From contig OY744607.1 of NCBI GenBank assembly GCA_963556255.1, forward strand, positions 5,797,319-5,861,318: a stretch of DNA of 64,000 bases, in the 5' to 3' direction. Below, piece by piece: positions 27,601-39,338 of this stretch (its first letter is position 1; each line of letters starts with the position of its first letter). The notes beneath the pieces were generated by a model that did not search any database, was not told the origin of the DNA, and was given only the letters and a program-made list of their open reading frames with translations. Source of the stretch: Allolobophora icterica (Eukaryota; Annelida; Clitellata; Crassiclitellata; Lumbricidae). The position numbers and the translations under genes are program-made.

Positions 27601-30600
27601 TAATTAACTTGCGCTTTATAATTGTAATTATAATAATTGTAATTAGTAACTTCTATTGTGCCAGTGTCTAATGCACAAGGCATCAACCGATGGCACACTA
27701 AAACCAAGCAGTAATCAGGTCACTATCCAGAAGATCAGTCTGTAAGACAGACAGGCAGTAATAATAACAATGGAGCTAAAACTCGAGCACTATGCTAACC
27801 CTGAAGGCAGATATATCAACAAAAATTTCACGACATAAAGATGATCGAGGTATTAATATCCTTCCTACCAGTTAGCTGGCTTTTCTGCCTTTGGATCTGG
27901 TATTAGAATTGGTTCATCATCCAGCCATCCCAAGGGCTTCACAGCATCACGATCCTCGATCATTTTTGGCTCACTCTCATCCCTTGTACAAAAACGGAAT
28001 TTACTTTCAATCACTTCATATTAAAGACCAATGTCATTTAATTCTAATGTAGCAATAAGAAAGGACATTTGCATCAATCTGAGGGGTTCCTAAATGTGCT
28101 TCAAAAAGTCCACATGCATACATACATACAAAAATATTTTAAAAAAACAGGTCTTTTTCTCTAATAAGCATACGAGTAAGATATAATAAAACATTAAACT
28201 TCAATTCAAATTTACCCAGGACAAGATTTTCTAAATGCTTATTAACACCAAGCTGAAATCCTTTAATTATCCGATAAAAACAAATAGCCAATTCTAAAGA
28301 CCTTATGAACTAGCTGATAGCTAAACTATAAAGAGATATTGCACTTGCAGATATCAGTGTTGAACTCCTAAAGCTATGTCACCTCTATATACAGGCAACA
28401 ATTCCAACAAACCAGTTTCACACGACTTGTATTTTTATAGCACTATAAGAGCTTGTTTCGCTTTAGATTTAGGTGGTATAACCACGAACTTACCAATCAT
28501 CAGGCTTGACAGCATCTGGATCTGGTATTCTACAAGAACCATTTAATGGTATCTAACAGTTAGATTCAACACAACATTAATAAGCCATAGCGATACACAG
28601 ACAAATGCAAATAACACATACACAAACCCTGCTAAAAGGAACTCTCACTCTTACAAAACATCATGAACCACAGTCAGTCAATCAGCCAGTCAGACAATCA
28701 GTCAGCCAGCCAATCAGTCAATCAGTGAGTGAGTGAGTGTGTCAGTGATCTCTGTCAATGATTATAAAAACAGCCAGCCTACCACCTAATCAATTTGTTA
28801 ATTAATTAATTAATTAACTAATTATGTAAGTTAGGATACATACTGCTTTCTGTCATCCCAATCTTCAGGTTTCTTATCATCTGGATCCAAAAATTCCTTT
28901 ATAGGATTGATAGGAGGGCTAAAAACATAAAAGGATTTGCATTAATTGATATTTCAAACAAAAGTATTTCACAATTCACTTCAAAACAGCATTTCCAGAC
29001 GGAACAATGTCTATAATGCACTTTACACCTTGAAATATATTTAACTAGAGGTGTAATGTACACGACAACAATCACCACCACGACTATATGACCACCTTAA
29101 CCGCTACCTTGACCGTTACCTTGACTTATCACCACCACCATGATAATAATAATAAAAATAATAATATTCGTGTTTATTGACAAGCTCACTGACAAACCGC
29201 AGTAAGTAACATTGAAACATAGGACAGTACAGTTACCAAGATCTTATTGAACACATGTCTTGGCAGCCTGTTAGGCGCCCACTCATTTTAGAGCTGTCCC
29301 TAGGGAGTGGAAGGCTGAGTCGATCTATAAGGAGCTTACAAGTATCGAACCACGTCTTTCAAGATCTTATCTTCTTCGAGTAAGAGTGTAACCATTCATC
29401 TATCCCCCTCCTCAAGATCACAACCAAAATCACCACCACCATTTACTCAAAAGTAAACCATGTGAACACAGTATGATTGAATTATTGAAGACCTGTACCT
29501 CATATCTGTCAGAAGATTTCCTGAGAAGTGCCGGTCCTGGTCGATGTAGATTTCAAACGAGTTGTCCGGATGAATTACTAGGAATTACAGGTAAACACTT
29601 TACACTCAGAACATGTAAACACTTTACGCTCAGATCATGTAAACACTTTACACTCAGAACATGTAAACATGTAAACACTTTACACTCAGAACATGTAAAC
29701 ACTTTACACTCAGAACAACAAAGCAAAAAGTGGCCGATGCCAAGACATTGTCATTAAATTGGAAAATACTCACAGGTCCACAGATCGGCAAATATTGCAG
29801 AAGTTCACAGGCCAAATGTAACCTAAAATATGTAACTTCCATAGCGCCCAAGTCACAATGCACATGGCATCAATTCATGTTCTCTTCTGAAACCATACCA
29901 AGTATGTACCACTGGCACAATAGAAGTTACTAATTACAATTTAAACAATTTACAAGTACCTGTAATTTCTACAAAAGTGTGCTTGACATTGGCAAATTAA
30001 ATGCAACTTCATTACTTGCTTGATTTGTTGGAGCAGTCCAAATGCTATCCAAACGGGTCAAGGATACCATAGGTCAAGCTATTATGGGTAAACAAGCTGA
30101 AATCTCCAAAATGCGACAAAGCTAAGCACCCCAATAGTTTAGGCACTGGGAATGCCACTGTTTGAGCCCCATTATTTCCACTGCATAACTGAGCAGCCCA
30201 TAGAACACACTGGAGGGGAACAGACAATGCAAAAATGGCAGATCTGAGAGAAATGAAGTGCAAAGGGCAGTAAATTAGGTCCTCCTAAAAAACCTAGATT
30301 GGAGATTCCTACCAGTAACAGAGGCTTCATTTGGCTGGACTTTGGATTTTAGTGGTCAGTAAGGTGCATGCATTTGTTTGCAGTTCACCAGAGGGCACTA
30401 GTGGAATGACATTTTGAAAGAAGTCCAACATGAATGTGAAGTTTTCGAATAAAACTGATCGAAGAGCACTCCCTTAAGATAATCACAAAAGGCAGACTGG
30501 TCACCTGCCATCCCACGCTAAGGCTAAACTTCTGCGAATGAAGTATTTCTTTCTCACAGCTGTTGTTAATCTTACCTAATGTGTAGAGATGAGTTTTCCT

Positions 30601-33600
30601 GTTGTCAAAGAGCAAAGAATCGATGGTCCTAGCAGACTCCTTCAGATTCTTTTCCTGCCAAGTAAACAGAAACTGTCAACTAACACAAGATTTCTATCGC
30701 ACTACGATGACAACAATCAACAAAAGATTTACTCACATCTTTGTAAATATTTGTTTCGCAACTTGACAACCAACTAGCAACTTCATTTATTTAGCCTCAG
30801 CACGTGAGAGCTGATAGACAATCATGTTCCTTGTCGACTGAGATTACCACTAACAGTGTGAATGTAGTTGCTTATTTATATAGCTCCTATTCAAGAAAAC
30901 TCATCACATGTACTTCTGACCTGACTATACATCAATCAATCAATCAATCAAATTCGTTTATTCAAACATTAAGTTGACACAGACGCAACTTAGACAAACA
31001 AGACTATAAAAGACAAATTCTAGGGCCAAAAGTACAGGGTTTTATGCATGAAATTGTCAATAAGCATTCTTATAAAGGATGCGTGAAATGTAGTTGCGGT
31101 CATCTTTGTGCGGCATGACCACGATCGAACAGAAAGGTCTTCAACCACTTGCAAAATAGAGGCATGGAAAGTAGAAAGAAGTTCATGTTACAGACTGCAT
31201 GGAAGACTGTTGCAGAATGAGTGGCCGACCACTGCAAAGCTTCCATGTTGCACTGTGGAAACTTGTACGCAATGGGGGGAACAACCAGAATACCTTTTGT
31301 TGCAGAACAAACAGATTTACAACCAGGTAATGATCAGTGGCGGCGATCTTGTTTGATAGGCGGGGGACACTTCAGAACTGATCTGATGAGAAAAGAGTTT
31401 GAACTGATCTTGTCAAAAAAGAGGTAAAAAAAAATTTTTTTTCAACCTTTTTGGTGTTTCTTCAAAATTTGGGGGTCGAATGTATGGCCTGTACCCCACT
31501 CTAAAAGGTGGGGGTCTTGTCCCCCTCGACCCCCCGGGATCGTCGCCCATAGTAATGATGACACTGGAATACATAGTGTATGGTCAGTGTACTAATTTAA
31601 TATCTCTAGTTCACTGGATGGTGCAAGTGGAGAAGAAATGTCGAAATGTCTTTCTGTCCTGGTGTGGATTTGAACCCCCAACATGGCTCTGGGTTGACAG
31701 TCCATCATGCTACCCTTCTCATGCACCCCACAATGAAACCCCGAATAATCTCTACTGACCTCATATAACCCTGTCAATGGATTTCTGTGCTGCATAATAA
31801 AATGAATCTGAAATGACAAGGAAATAAATTGTCAGCCACCAAAATAGTAAACCATTATATGTAACAGTAGCAACAAAATTAGTTAAGAGATCATTGAAGG
31901 CAGTACTTGGTTAAATAGCACACCCAGAGGTGGTGGATTTCCAGATTTCTGAAAATCTTAAACCTAACCCAGCTGGCATATCTATAACCGATACTCGCTA
32001 TTTGGTTGAAACATAAAATGTGTGAGGAACGATGCACATTTTTGATTATTTTATCCAAAAACACATTTACTCTGCAAGCGTTAAATAACATGTTGCAAAA
32101 GACTACACTATAAATCCAAATGCCAAATGTGATAACATACAAAAACACTTAACATCATCAGATTTTGGGTGGTGGTGGATCTCCATTTTAGGTGTTGGGT
32201 GTCCTCTCTTTACGTGGCAGATCTTATACTTAAGATGGCTGGTTTCAAATCAAAGGCACCCGATCTCAGATTTTTATTACTATTATTAAAGCAGTTTCAT
32301 ATATGGCATGATCTGGCTCAATTTAACCACTGAGAGATGGCTACTGAAGAAATCACTCAAGAGGTTAGTGAAGAAGGAAGTCAAGATGAATGATGATTAG
32401 CAAGAGTTTAATGAAGAAAAAGGCTTATTGAAGAGTCAATGAAGGCTGTGTAAATGTTTGCATGGCCTTGGCCGTGTTTCCAAGTCAGGAAATTTGAACT
32501 GCTTACTTTCGGAACGTTCCCACACGAATCAGGTCCGAACATAATCGTATATTGTGTCTTATCATTGAAATTAGTCTGGAACACAAATAACAGTAAAACT
32601 AAATATTTGAAAATCAGTTCACTATATTTATTAGACATAATATGTATGTTCAATGTGCAGCGCAGTGCGTTTGCAGGCGCTTAATTAAAGAAAAGATTAT
32701 TTTATTTTTTATTATAATTTTATTTATAGCACATTAAGCTATATAGCACATTTCACATAGGTCACTACATCTGAATCTGAGGTTCATGACAACTGTGCAC
32801 AAACATTTTTTCCAGGTTGCTACACAGACTCCACTCAGCATTATCGAACTCGCAATGGTTGGATTACTGATCTGGTACACTACAGAACGGACATCTCCAC
32901 CACAATTAATGAATGATTATCAACGAGCCAAAGCTCATGAACAGTAAAAGTACAGGTCCAAGCTTCCAAAATGTAACATGCCAGTTGATTGAATCCCACG
33001 CAATTCACTACATGCAAGATTAGAAGGAGAAAGAAACAAAGGCAGACCAAGACTGCACTGGATAGACAATATAAATGAGGACATAACATCACTTGGACTA
33101 ACACAAAGAGCAGCACTGGACATGACAAATGACAGAGGACAATGGAGATCACTTATTCGTACCCATCGCCACTTAATGGCTGGCATCAGGAACTGATGAT
33201 GATGAAGAAATGCCAAAGCAGTCACCAAGAACACTACGGCATTAGGTGGTTGAAGGATCTACTGCCATGATGACAGCAACCAAACATCATAAAAACTTTC
33301 CTTAAGAACCCAATGGCTTACCTATGTAGAAGCACAGAGAACAACAGATGCATCTATAGTTGAAAGCCAAGTGCAACAAGCAATCTAAGTGCCTAGAGAG
33401 CAGATACATACATCCATGCATAGATACATACACACATAGATACATAGATACATACATACATAGATAAATACATACATACATACACACATACATACATACA
33501 TAAAAAAACTGAGTCTACATATTTTAATGCGAACACTATGGAAGATCTACAATACGACACATACAAGATTGAGTTCCCTGGTCTGCGAGAGAAGTTTTAT

Positions 33601-34203
33601 GTAGCCACCGCCACAGTCCTGTCCATTCTGGAACCTGACCTCATACCTGTTCAAAGATAAAATTATGCCACATCAAAAAGTACTTTGCATCTCAGTAACC
33701 TAGGCTGTACAGATACACTACAAGATGCAGTCCCAAGAACATGCCCCACGAGACAACCATTGATATTAAGTGTTAGCACCTTCATTTTTCTTGGTCTCGG
33801 CATACGAGGGTGTGTGGCCTGAGCTCTACCTTGTCGTAATTTAACCGAGGCAATTTATTAGACATAGAAGTAATAAATGACAGACTTTTCCATTCAATGC
33901 ACAACTAAATTGATAAAATGCAGCCGACCTGAAGATGGGTGAATTAAAAAGATTTGTTTAAAAGCTTACTGGATAACAAAAGCCTTGTCGGAAAAAATGA
34001 ATGGTTCATCAAGCATCACGGACACAGCGTGGTGCCTTGCTTTAGTCTAGAAACAGAAAGAATATTGGAAAAACATTTGTATATATGTATTTATGTCCAG
34101 TAAGGGAAGTCATCCAAAAATTTAACAGTGGAACTAATACATACATCCACAGGCCACTGGACCCAAGAACCTAGGGAAGAAGTAAAAAGAATAGAAAACA
34201 CAT

Positions 34204-34252
<49 letters not shown>

Positions 34253-35544
34253 GTCAGTCAGTCAGTCAGTCAGTCAGTCAATCAATCAATCAATCAATTT
34301 TTATTGCAACGATATAACATACATCAGCTCAACATTGGTATGTTACATGAAATGAGAAGTGAAGTAATGCCTGATGGTAATTATTTAAGATGGGTGTAAG
34401 TTATGTATCAATCCTCAAGATATCTAACTAGAAGCACTTCACGCTGATTAAGCATAGTTTACAACAAATAGTGAACACTAAACATGTGTAGGACAAACAC
34501 TTGAATGAATGGATGTTAATAATATCAACACTAAACTTGTTTTGTTTCCTGTAACATTCACAAGAGGTGGAACGAACATGTTACGGATTATGGCTGTTCA
34601 GTATTCAGATAGATTTGAATTCATGAATACAATCAAACAGGAACTTGAAGATTTTTCAGTAAATTCTGTCAACAACACTGCCTGACAGTCAGGTCACATA
34701 AAATACCAAAACATAGATACTGTCATTTTCAGAACATGATCCAAGCAAAGACATAGTGCAAGTTATTAAAATGCTTGTTTGTGATTATTTTATTGAACAT
34801 TAAATTAAGTTTTAAAAATTAAATAACAGGTAGTTGAAATACAAATTACAGAATGTCAACAAGTTGAGAATATGTCAATAAACGACTTCCACTGTCTGCC
34901 ATTTTGGCACCAAATCAAATTTCAAGGGAGTGCTCAACTTTGGATAAACAGCAAAACTTCAAACCTGGTATCTCCGAAAAACTTAAATTTCCAGACTAAC
35001 CTTCAAAACAAGTCCCAAGTCATCTGGAAGTGGATTGGACCATGGTTCTTCCACCTTCCACTCACCTGTGATAAAAAAAACGAAAATCTATTAGGGCTGC
35101 ACAGCTTTAAACATGGTTCATGCAGGAATAATCTATGCTGTGTCCAAGTGCCAATAAACAAACTTTACGACAACTGCTACATTGAAATATAAACAAATTC
35201 AGGCTGAAAATATGTTGGAGAGACAAAATGACAAGTGTGCATATAAACAAACATAGAAAATGCATTTTCCAAGTTTTACAAGATAATTACATTGTTATAA
35301 ATTTTGGCAATTAACACACTAACAATAAAACAGGTGAAAAACCATAATCACTGGGAAGGACTTTGGAATATCGGTAAAGATTGGTTTTAAACTGGTTAAA
35401 TTCCACACTGATTTTGACTAAGTGCATTCATACCAGTACTTTACTTTTCTTTATTACCATCATCTAACAACAAGGCAGCAATCAAAGGTACTATGCAGTT
35501 TTTCTTAAGATTACACGAGCAGTGTTAATCCTTTAACAAGAATC

Positions 35545-35613
<69 letters not shown>

Positions 35614-37711
35614 TTTGTTTATTAATTCAAACCGACTAGTTTTGCAGTAAGATAACATGATATAGTAGTAACAGATGATAACAAGTTTAACAGGAGTCAA
35701 ATTTAATTGTATGGCAGCCTACAAGGTGCCCATCTGTCCTACTGCTCATTTTACAGTAACTTCCCTAGTGAGTGGAAGGCTGAGTCAACCTTATGGGGCT
35801 AGAGGGTATCGAATCCACGTCCTTCTGATCTTCGTGCCAACATGCTACCATTCAACCATCTCCCCACCCCATCAAATGATATGTTCTGTAACCTGCAATG
35901 TCATACAGGTATGTGCTCAGCCAATCAGCCATCATATGCCCATTCACAGGTAAAAACCAGCAATAGTGATAATTAATAGCCGAACTGACTTCCGATGAAT
36001 GAGTCTCTTCCGGCCAGCTAATGGTCTGCCAGAATCGATGACTTGCATGGAACCAGACCCAGGTGTGCACACGATCAATAGGATTATTGTTATTAAATTC
36101 TCTGTTGTGAACTCAATGTGATATGGACAAGAAGATTTGCCAAATGTTGATTCCTACCATCATACTGCATGTCAAGGTTGTTGTCCTTCTTTGACTTAGA
36201 TAGAACCCATCTATAAGAACAAAGAAGATGCAATTATTATTCAAATACTACAAATATTTTAAGTCTCTTCTAAGTCTCACCTTTTCAAGAACTCCTACAC
36301 TGACTCATCTGATCCTCTGCCTTCCAATTCTTCTCGCCCTGACACCCACCTTAGCAGCAGCTCTGCCTCATCTCTTGATCTGGACCCCTGGAAACCGGAC
36401 ACAGACCACCTTTAAACTATTCTTTGCAAAACCCCTCTGACTTGATGCAGTGCTCGGGAATAAGCTGGTGCCCTGCGCTTGGCATTTGAGTGGCGCTTTA
36501 GAAGTTTTGGGATTATGAATATGATTGCATACATATAATTATATATTATCTAATAATTTATACAATATAGATAGAATATTGAATACACACACATACAGTA
36601 GTCATATCTGCATAAGACAATATACTGGTACTATAGAAGTTATTAGATAAGGAGATTAGATATCAATATCTATATACATATTTATGTAATAAATAAAGCT
36701 ACTTCTTCTATATAAAACCCACCACACTGTCAGTTATTGCGATGTAAGGCAATAACTCCGATGATACATAGTCATACATAAATTGTAGGAAAGTAAAGTC
36801 GATGTATGGTCATGTCAGGTAAGCCTCATAAGGTAAGGTAAGGTAAGATAGATTAATTTATTATATGCCTCTATCAACAGCAGTATCTATGTAGAGGCTT
36901 GTAAATATCCAAATATGACTGAACAATGGTAGAAAAAGATTAAGTACCGAGTTGTACTGCGAATATTTCTAATAGCACTGGAATTATTGCAATGCTGTGC
37001 AGGATATACTCTGATAAATTTCAGTTCTGATAGCCAAAAACCTCGTCTGACTAACCTGGCTTTGAAATCGTCTGGTGATGGGAATGTCTCGGTGAAATAG
37101 GTATGGCCCATAGCCACGGGAGGACCATCATAGCCCTAAACATGTGCAAACCCAGGTTTATGCATCCACGATAAATCAGATGGTGAATTCAAAATTTATG
37201 AAGTTTAATACTGTTCCTGAAAACTAGTCCCAGACCAAACAAATGAAACAATTTATGAAATACTACATGTCTAAAAATCAGTACCAGAACTAAAAAGTAA
37301 AATATTTTGGGAGTTTCATGCTGTGCTTGAAAATGGACCTAGACCTAATAAAGTACAAATTAAATAAATTAACCAAAATCAGAACACAATTATGCTGAAA
37401 TAATTTTACTGGATAATTACAGAGTAAATTAGTATGATCAGTTAATTTACCTGGCACAGCTCCCTGGCTAGGTAATATTTAATGTCAACTATGAAATTTC
37501 AAAGCTTTTTAAATCATAATCTTTCTTTTTCATGCATTTAAATACACTACGTTCTTAATAACTGATCTATATTCACCTTTTTAGACTCGTCACTTTCTGA
37601 CATTTCTATGTCGACTCTCAGTTTATCAGGCCAAAATACATAACTGAATTGCAACACTATGCCCAAAAGCAGAACACAGACTGAGCAGATAAACACAATG
37701 GTTGGTCTCAT
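19427..37711 (-). CDS. CANX: Calnexin (or calmegin), ER lectin chaperone, 19 coding exons
   Basis: Exons, first to last: 37577-37711, 37056-37135, 36158-36210, 35001-35065, 33970-34046, 33565-33646, 32507-32575, 31760-31807, 30576-30654, 29499-29577, 28844-28918, 28494-28529, 27869-27982, 26940-26977, 26251-26360, 25104-25178, 24280-24429, 21415-21549, 19427-19717. All phases agree and the total is 596 aa (human calnexin is about 592). It holds monoglucosylated glycoproteins in the ER for folding. Order: signal sequence (1-25), lectin domain with [10 protein letters not shown] and [10 protein letters not shown] (the conserved Cys pair and sugar-binding Tyr/Met), P-domain arm with four KPEDW-type and four NPKYKG-type repeats (about 258-395), GLELW segment, membrane helix (about 474-497), acidic cytosolic tail. 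Calmegin cannot be excluded. The tail ends CIVEK, without the usual RKPRRE-type retrieval signal. Confidence 0.96.
19905..20157 (+). mobile_element. LINE 3' end, longest copy of the GATTAC-tailed family
   Basis: Reads [19 protein letters not shown], the C-terminal end of a CR1/L2-like reverse transcriptase, then untranslated CAGTGCTCGTGAATAAG, AGCAGCACTTCGGAAG and TTTACGATTACAATT. It is 5' truncated. Confidence 0.65.
20163..20447. mobile_element. Two adjacent CCCATATGGG-type MITE copies
   Basis: 20163-20257 (CCCTGCCAGCATT...ATGCTGGGAGGG) and about 20350-20447 (CTGCTAGCATATCC...), both filled with ATATGGGTCCTATATGGG-like palindromes. Confidence 0.5.
20634..20941. mobile_element. 308-bp hAT MITE
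   Basis: Ends CAGCTGTTCTTAAA and TTTAAGAACCACTG, flanked by the exact duplication ATCTATGC (20626-20633 and 20942-20949). Interior GGTCCGCGGACC and GTGGTCCGCGAG resemble the ends of SPIN-like hAT elements. It lies in the last calnexin intron. Confidence 0.93.
21415..21549 (-). CDS. CANX: Calnexin exon 18: transmembrane segment
   Basis: Encodes [15 protein letters not shown] followed by a helix of Ile, Val and Leu ending FCC, which aligns with the AAEERPWLW...FCC region of vertebrate calnexin. Acceptor CTACGCAG and donor TTT/GTAAGT. Confidence 0.93.
21820..22312. repeat. (ATAC)n tract with many variants
   Basis: About 490 bases of ACAT/ATAC repeats in the last-but-one part of calnexin. Just before it is a tandem pair of CGAAGGACGAGTATGTCTCG-like units (about 21709-21776). 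Confidence 0.95.
22355..22592 (-). mobile_element. tRNA-derived SINE, family A
   Basis: Shares GGCAGCCATGG.TATGAAGTGTTAG, GGTGGCCAGTCCTC, GTGTACGGGCAGTGTACCCAT and GGAGCAGAAATCTC with the copies at 27018, 31560, 33725 and 41955. The orientation follows from the tRNA-like end (best preserved at 31660-31745). Confidence 0.65.
24643..24702. repeat. (AT)n tract
   Basis: (TA)n with one CACACA interruption, in the calnexin intron upstream of exon 18. Confidence 0.95.
24903..24976 (+). mobile_element. LINE 3'-tail fragment
   Basis: CTGTGAATAAGCTGG, GGTGCTGTAGAAATCTTGAG and ATTATGATTACAATT match the GATTAC-tailed family. Confidence 0.55.
25419..25703. mobile_element. hAT-like element with a degraded left end
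   Basis: The right end GGTTTGACAACCCTG is hAT-like and is followed by ATCTACAC (25704-25711). ATCTACAT precedes the left boundary (25411-25418), a 7 of 8 match. The left end starts CTGGACCGCC rather than CAGGGTTG, so it is deleted or mutated. GGCCCGC and GGACCGCC motifs inside fit the family. Confidence 0.55.
27018..27265 (-). mobile_element. tRNA-derived SINE, family A
   Basis: AGCAGCCATGGGTATAAAGC, GGCGGGTGGCCATCAGTCCTC, GGTCAGTGTACTCATTT and GGAGCAGAAATCTCGAAACA match the family. A G10 run precedes GAATTGAACCACC, the degraded tRNA-like part. Confidence 0.6.
27370..27650 (+). mobile_element. LINE 3' fragment (CR1/Rex-like reverse transcriptase end)
   Basis: Frame 27432-27560 reads [16 protein letters not shown] and [15 protein letters not shown] followed by a stop, the typical closing segment of many non-LTR ORFs. 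AT-rich 3' sequence with (TAATTG) repeats follows. Confidence 0.65.
29140..29405 (-). mobile_element. tRNA-derived SINE, family B
   Basis: (AAT)n, then CAAACCGCAGTAAGTAACATTG, GGCAGCCTGTTAGGCGCCC, GAGTGGAAGGCTGAGTC, TATCGAACCACGTC and ATCTATCCCCCTCC. Read on the minus strand it starts with a tRNA-like region and ends in an (ATT)n tail. Confidence 0.65.
29590..29717. repeat. About 24-bp minisatellite
   Basis: Five to six copies of GTAAACACTTTACACTCAGA plus ACAT in a calnexin intron, directly beyond the exon 10 acceptor side. Confidence 0.9.
29833..29945. repeat. About 110-bp imperfect inverted repeat
   Basis: GTAACTTCCATAGCGCC on the left pairs with GGCACAATAGAAGTTAC on the right. The left arm recurs at 27649 and 57509 (ACTTCTATAGCGCCAGTGTCTAATGC). 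Confidence 0.6.
31335..31551. mobile_element. 217-bp hAT MITE
   Basis: Ends CAGTGGCGGCGATC and GATCGTCGCCCATA with the exact duplication GTAATGAT (31327-31334 and 31552-31559). A SINE copy follows the right duplication. Confidence 0.88.
31560..31745 (-). mobile_element. tRNA-derived SINE, family A, best-preserved tRNA-like region
   Basis: The reverse strand shows GGGGGTTCAAATCCACACC, a good RNA polymerase III B box, after GTAGCATGATGGACTG. The body (GTCAGTGTACTAATTTAATATC, GGAGAAGAAATGTCG) matches other family A copies. Confidence 0.65.
33000..33200 (+). mobile_element. LINE 3' fragment
   Basis: Reads [20 protein letters not shown] and ERGQW-like [14 protein letters not shown], the GRPR.W.D and RxxWR motifs at the end of RTE/Jockey-like reverse transcriptase ORFs, then a (TGA)n tail. 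About 200 bases remain. Confidence 0.75.
33725..33845 (-). mobile_element. SINE family A, partial
   Basis: TATTAAGTGTTAGCACCTTC, GGTCTCGGCATACGAGGGTGTGTGGCC and GAGCTCTACC match the family body; the tRNA-like part is missing. Confidence 0.5.
34202..34299. repeat. (AATC)n with central (AGTC)n block
   Basis: Runs of CAATCAAT flank a CAGTCAGT block and lead into TTTTTATTGCAACGATATAACAT. Similar (CAATCA)n leaders precede TTATTGAA sequences near 23240, 30933 and 38312, which suggests the tail of a repeated element. Confidence 0.85.
35545..35880 (-). mobile_element. tRNA-derived SINE, family B, with long (AAT)n tail
   Basis: (AAT)n at 35546-35612, CAAACCGACTAGTTTTGCAG, GGCAGCCTACAAGGTGCCC, GAGTGGAAGGCTGAGTC and GGGTATCGAATCCACGTCC (B box on the minus strand GGACGTGGATTCGATACCC), then ACCATTCAACCATCTCCCC. 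Confidence 0.7.
36262..36519 (+). mobile_element. LINE 3' end, GATTAC-tailed family
   Basis: Reads [20 protein letters not shown] in one frame, then the shared non-coding end CAGTGCTCGGGAATAAGCTGG and GGCGCTTTAGAAGTTTTGGG. Confidence 0.65.
37577..37711 (-). CDS. CANX: Calnexin exon 1: start codon and signal sequence
   Basis: ATG at 37711. [19 protein letters not shown] is a classic signal peptide, then an acidic stretch (MSESDESKK). It ends in phase 0 at AAG/GTGAAT. Confidence 0.9.
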
Positions 37712-39338
37712 AGTTCTTCACAACACTCGATCCGCCTAAAACTTCAAAGCAAAAGTCAGATTAAATGTTTACACTCTATTTGGGCATCAAAACAAAAAAT
37801 ACACGCTGTGTATATCAAGAGTGATCGAAGTGATATCTGGTTTTGGTGTCATAAAAACGATGTCCAATTACGCACTAAGTTATAGTTTGTTTTCTGTCAT
37901 CGGTTCAAATAGAACCTATGCAATCAGTTTTGCGTTGTTAGTTGTTACCTAGACGAAAGACTGATCAGGCGTTATATAAATGCACGACAACAATTCCAGT
38001 ATCATATCAGGGACTCCTAAACTTCGTAAGTATGAAAAAAGACTAAATATGTTGTACGCACAATATATGTTAAAATGGACGTTATACGATAACGAAACAA
38101 ATATTAGGCCTACCTAAAGACGTCAATTTCGTTGCGTATTAATTAATTTTGTAACTTGTTTTTAAAATTGCACAGTGTCACTTACTAATATATGCGTGCA
38201 ATGATATGATTGGCCAGTGATCGTCATATCGTCACCAGCTGTCAATCTCGTGACATCATAATGACGTTGCGAACACTTGTTGGCCCATAGGCCTATTGAT
38301 CGAGCTATTTCTCAATCAATCAATCAATCAGTCAAATATTCGCTTATTGAAAGATTTCCGTCGACACACTAAATAAGATGACAAAATTAATATTATTACA
38401 AATCAATGACATATGATTTCAGTTCGTGGTCACTTGCGCATAGGCGAAATTTGTGGGGGTACGAGAGGTACCCGTTCCCCCACTTTTTGACTGGGGTACC
38501 GTACCCCCACTTTTTGAACAATGCCAATGTATATTTATTAGTGCCTTCCCAGAGATCGCAGTTTTCGCCTTTCGTCGTGTATGTAAGAAATAGGTACCCC
38601 CACTTTTTGGACCAAAGTTACGCCTCTGCACTTGCGCATAAGTTGTCACATAAGTTGTCAGCTGCTTCTAGACCTTAGTCAAAGAGTTCCAATTCAGTTT
38701 AATTCAGTTGCGATTTCCCAAATTAAAAATCGTTTAATCAATGTTATTAAAATAGCTTCTACAAGAATAAGAAACTTATAAAAAAAACAAAAAAACAAAT
38801 TTTTTGGTTTTTTTGTTTCTTGTCTTTTTTTAATAAACCAAAAAACCCGAATAAAGCAAATTTTTCAGGTTTTTTTATCTGACGACAACCTATATAGGCC
38901 TAGCTCAAGACAATCTTCATCGCGCCATCTTAACGTGGCCTATCAATTTTGTTTCGCAGCTGACGTCGTGACCTCAAGCGCGCATAGCTTAGAACCAGCC
39001 TATTATGTTAATGAGGGGTAAAATCTGGGACAGAGCCGGTGTTTTGGAGGCGTTCCTTTCAAGCAGAAGGAAGGAGCAATCGCATCTAGTATAATAAGCA
39101 TAACTATGGTGGTTTTAATTAGCGTTAAAATATGTGCAAATACGTTTTATTTTGATTAAAGTTGTCAACTGGTGTAGAAGCAGTATTACTTTATTTGGTG
39201 CGATTTATACCACCTCCGGCTGAACATCAGGTAAGCGGTTAAGCCCAGCCCCGTTTAGGCCTGGCAAAAGCAAAACAGGGTTAATGCGTTCGAAGCGAAG
39301 TTTCGTCAGTTTAGGGAAAAACGAGGAAATATTGAATA
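37712..39338. promoter_or_regulatory. Shared upstream region of the head-to-head calnexin and PAR-bZIP genes
   Basis: About 1.6 kb between the two start codons, the only place for both promoters. A TGACGTCG cAMP-response-like site at 38961-38968 lies on the bZIP side in a CpG-richer stretch, and GATTGGCCAG (inverted CCAAT) lies near 38210. I see no TATA box that I would defend. A MITE (38439-38628) lies in the middle. Untranslated exons may start here; they cannot be placed. Confidence 0.45.
38439..38628. mobile_element. 190-bp hAT-like MITE between calnexin and the bZIP gene
   Basis: Ends CATAGGCGAAATTTG and AAAGTTACGCCTCTG, exact duplication CACTTGCG (38431-38438 and 38629-38636). The interior GGGGGTACGAGAGGTACCC marks it as a short relative of the elements at 14263 and 59006. 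Confidence 0.93.
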
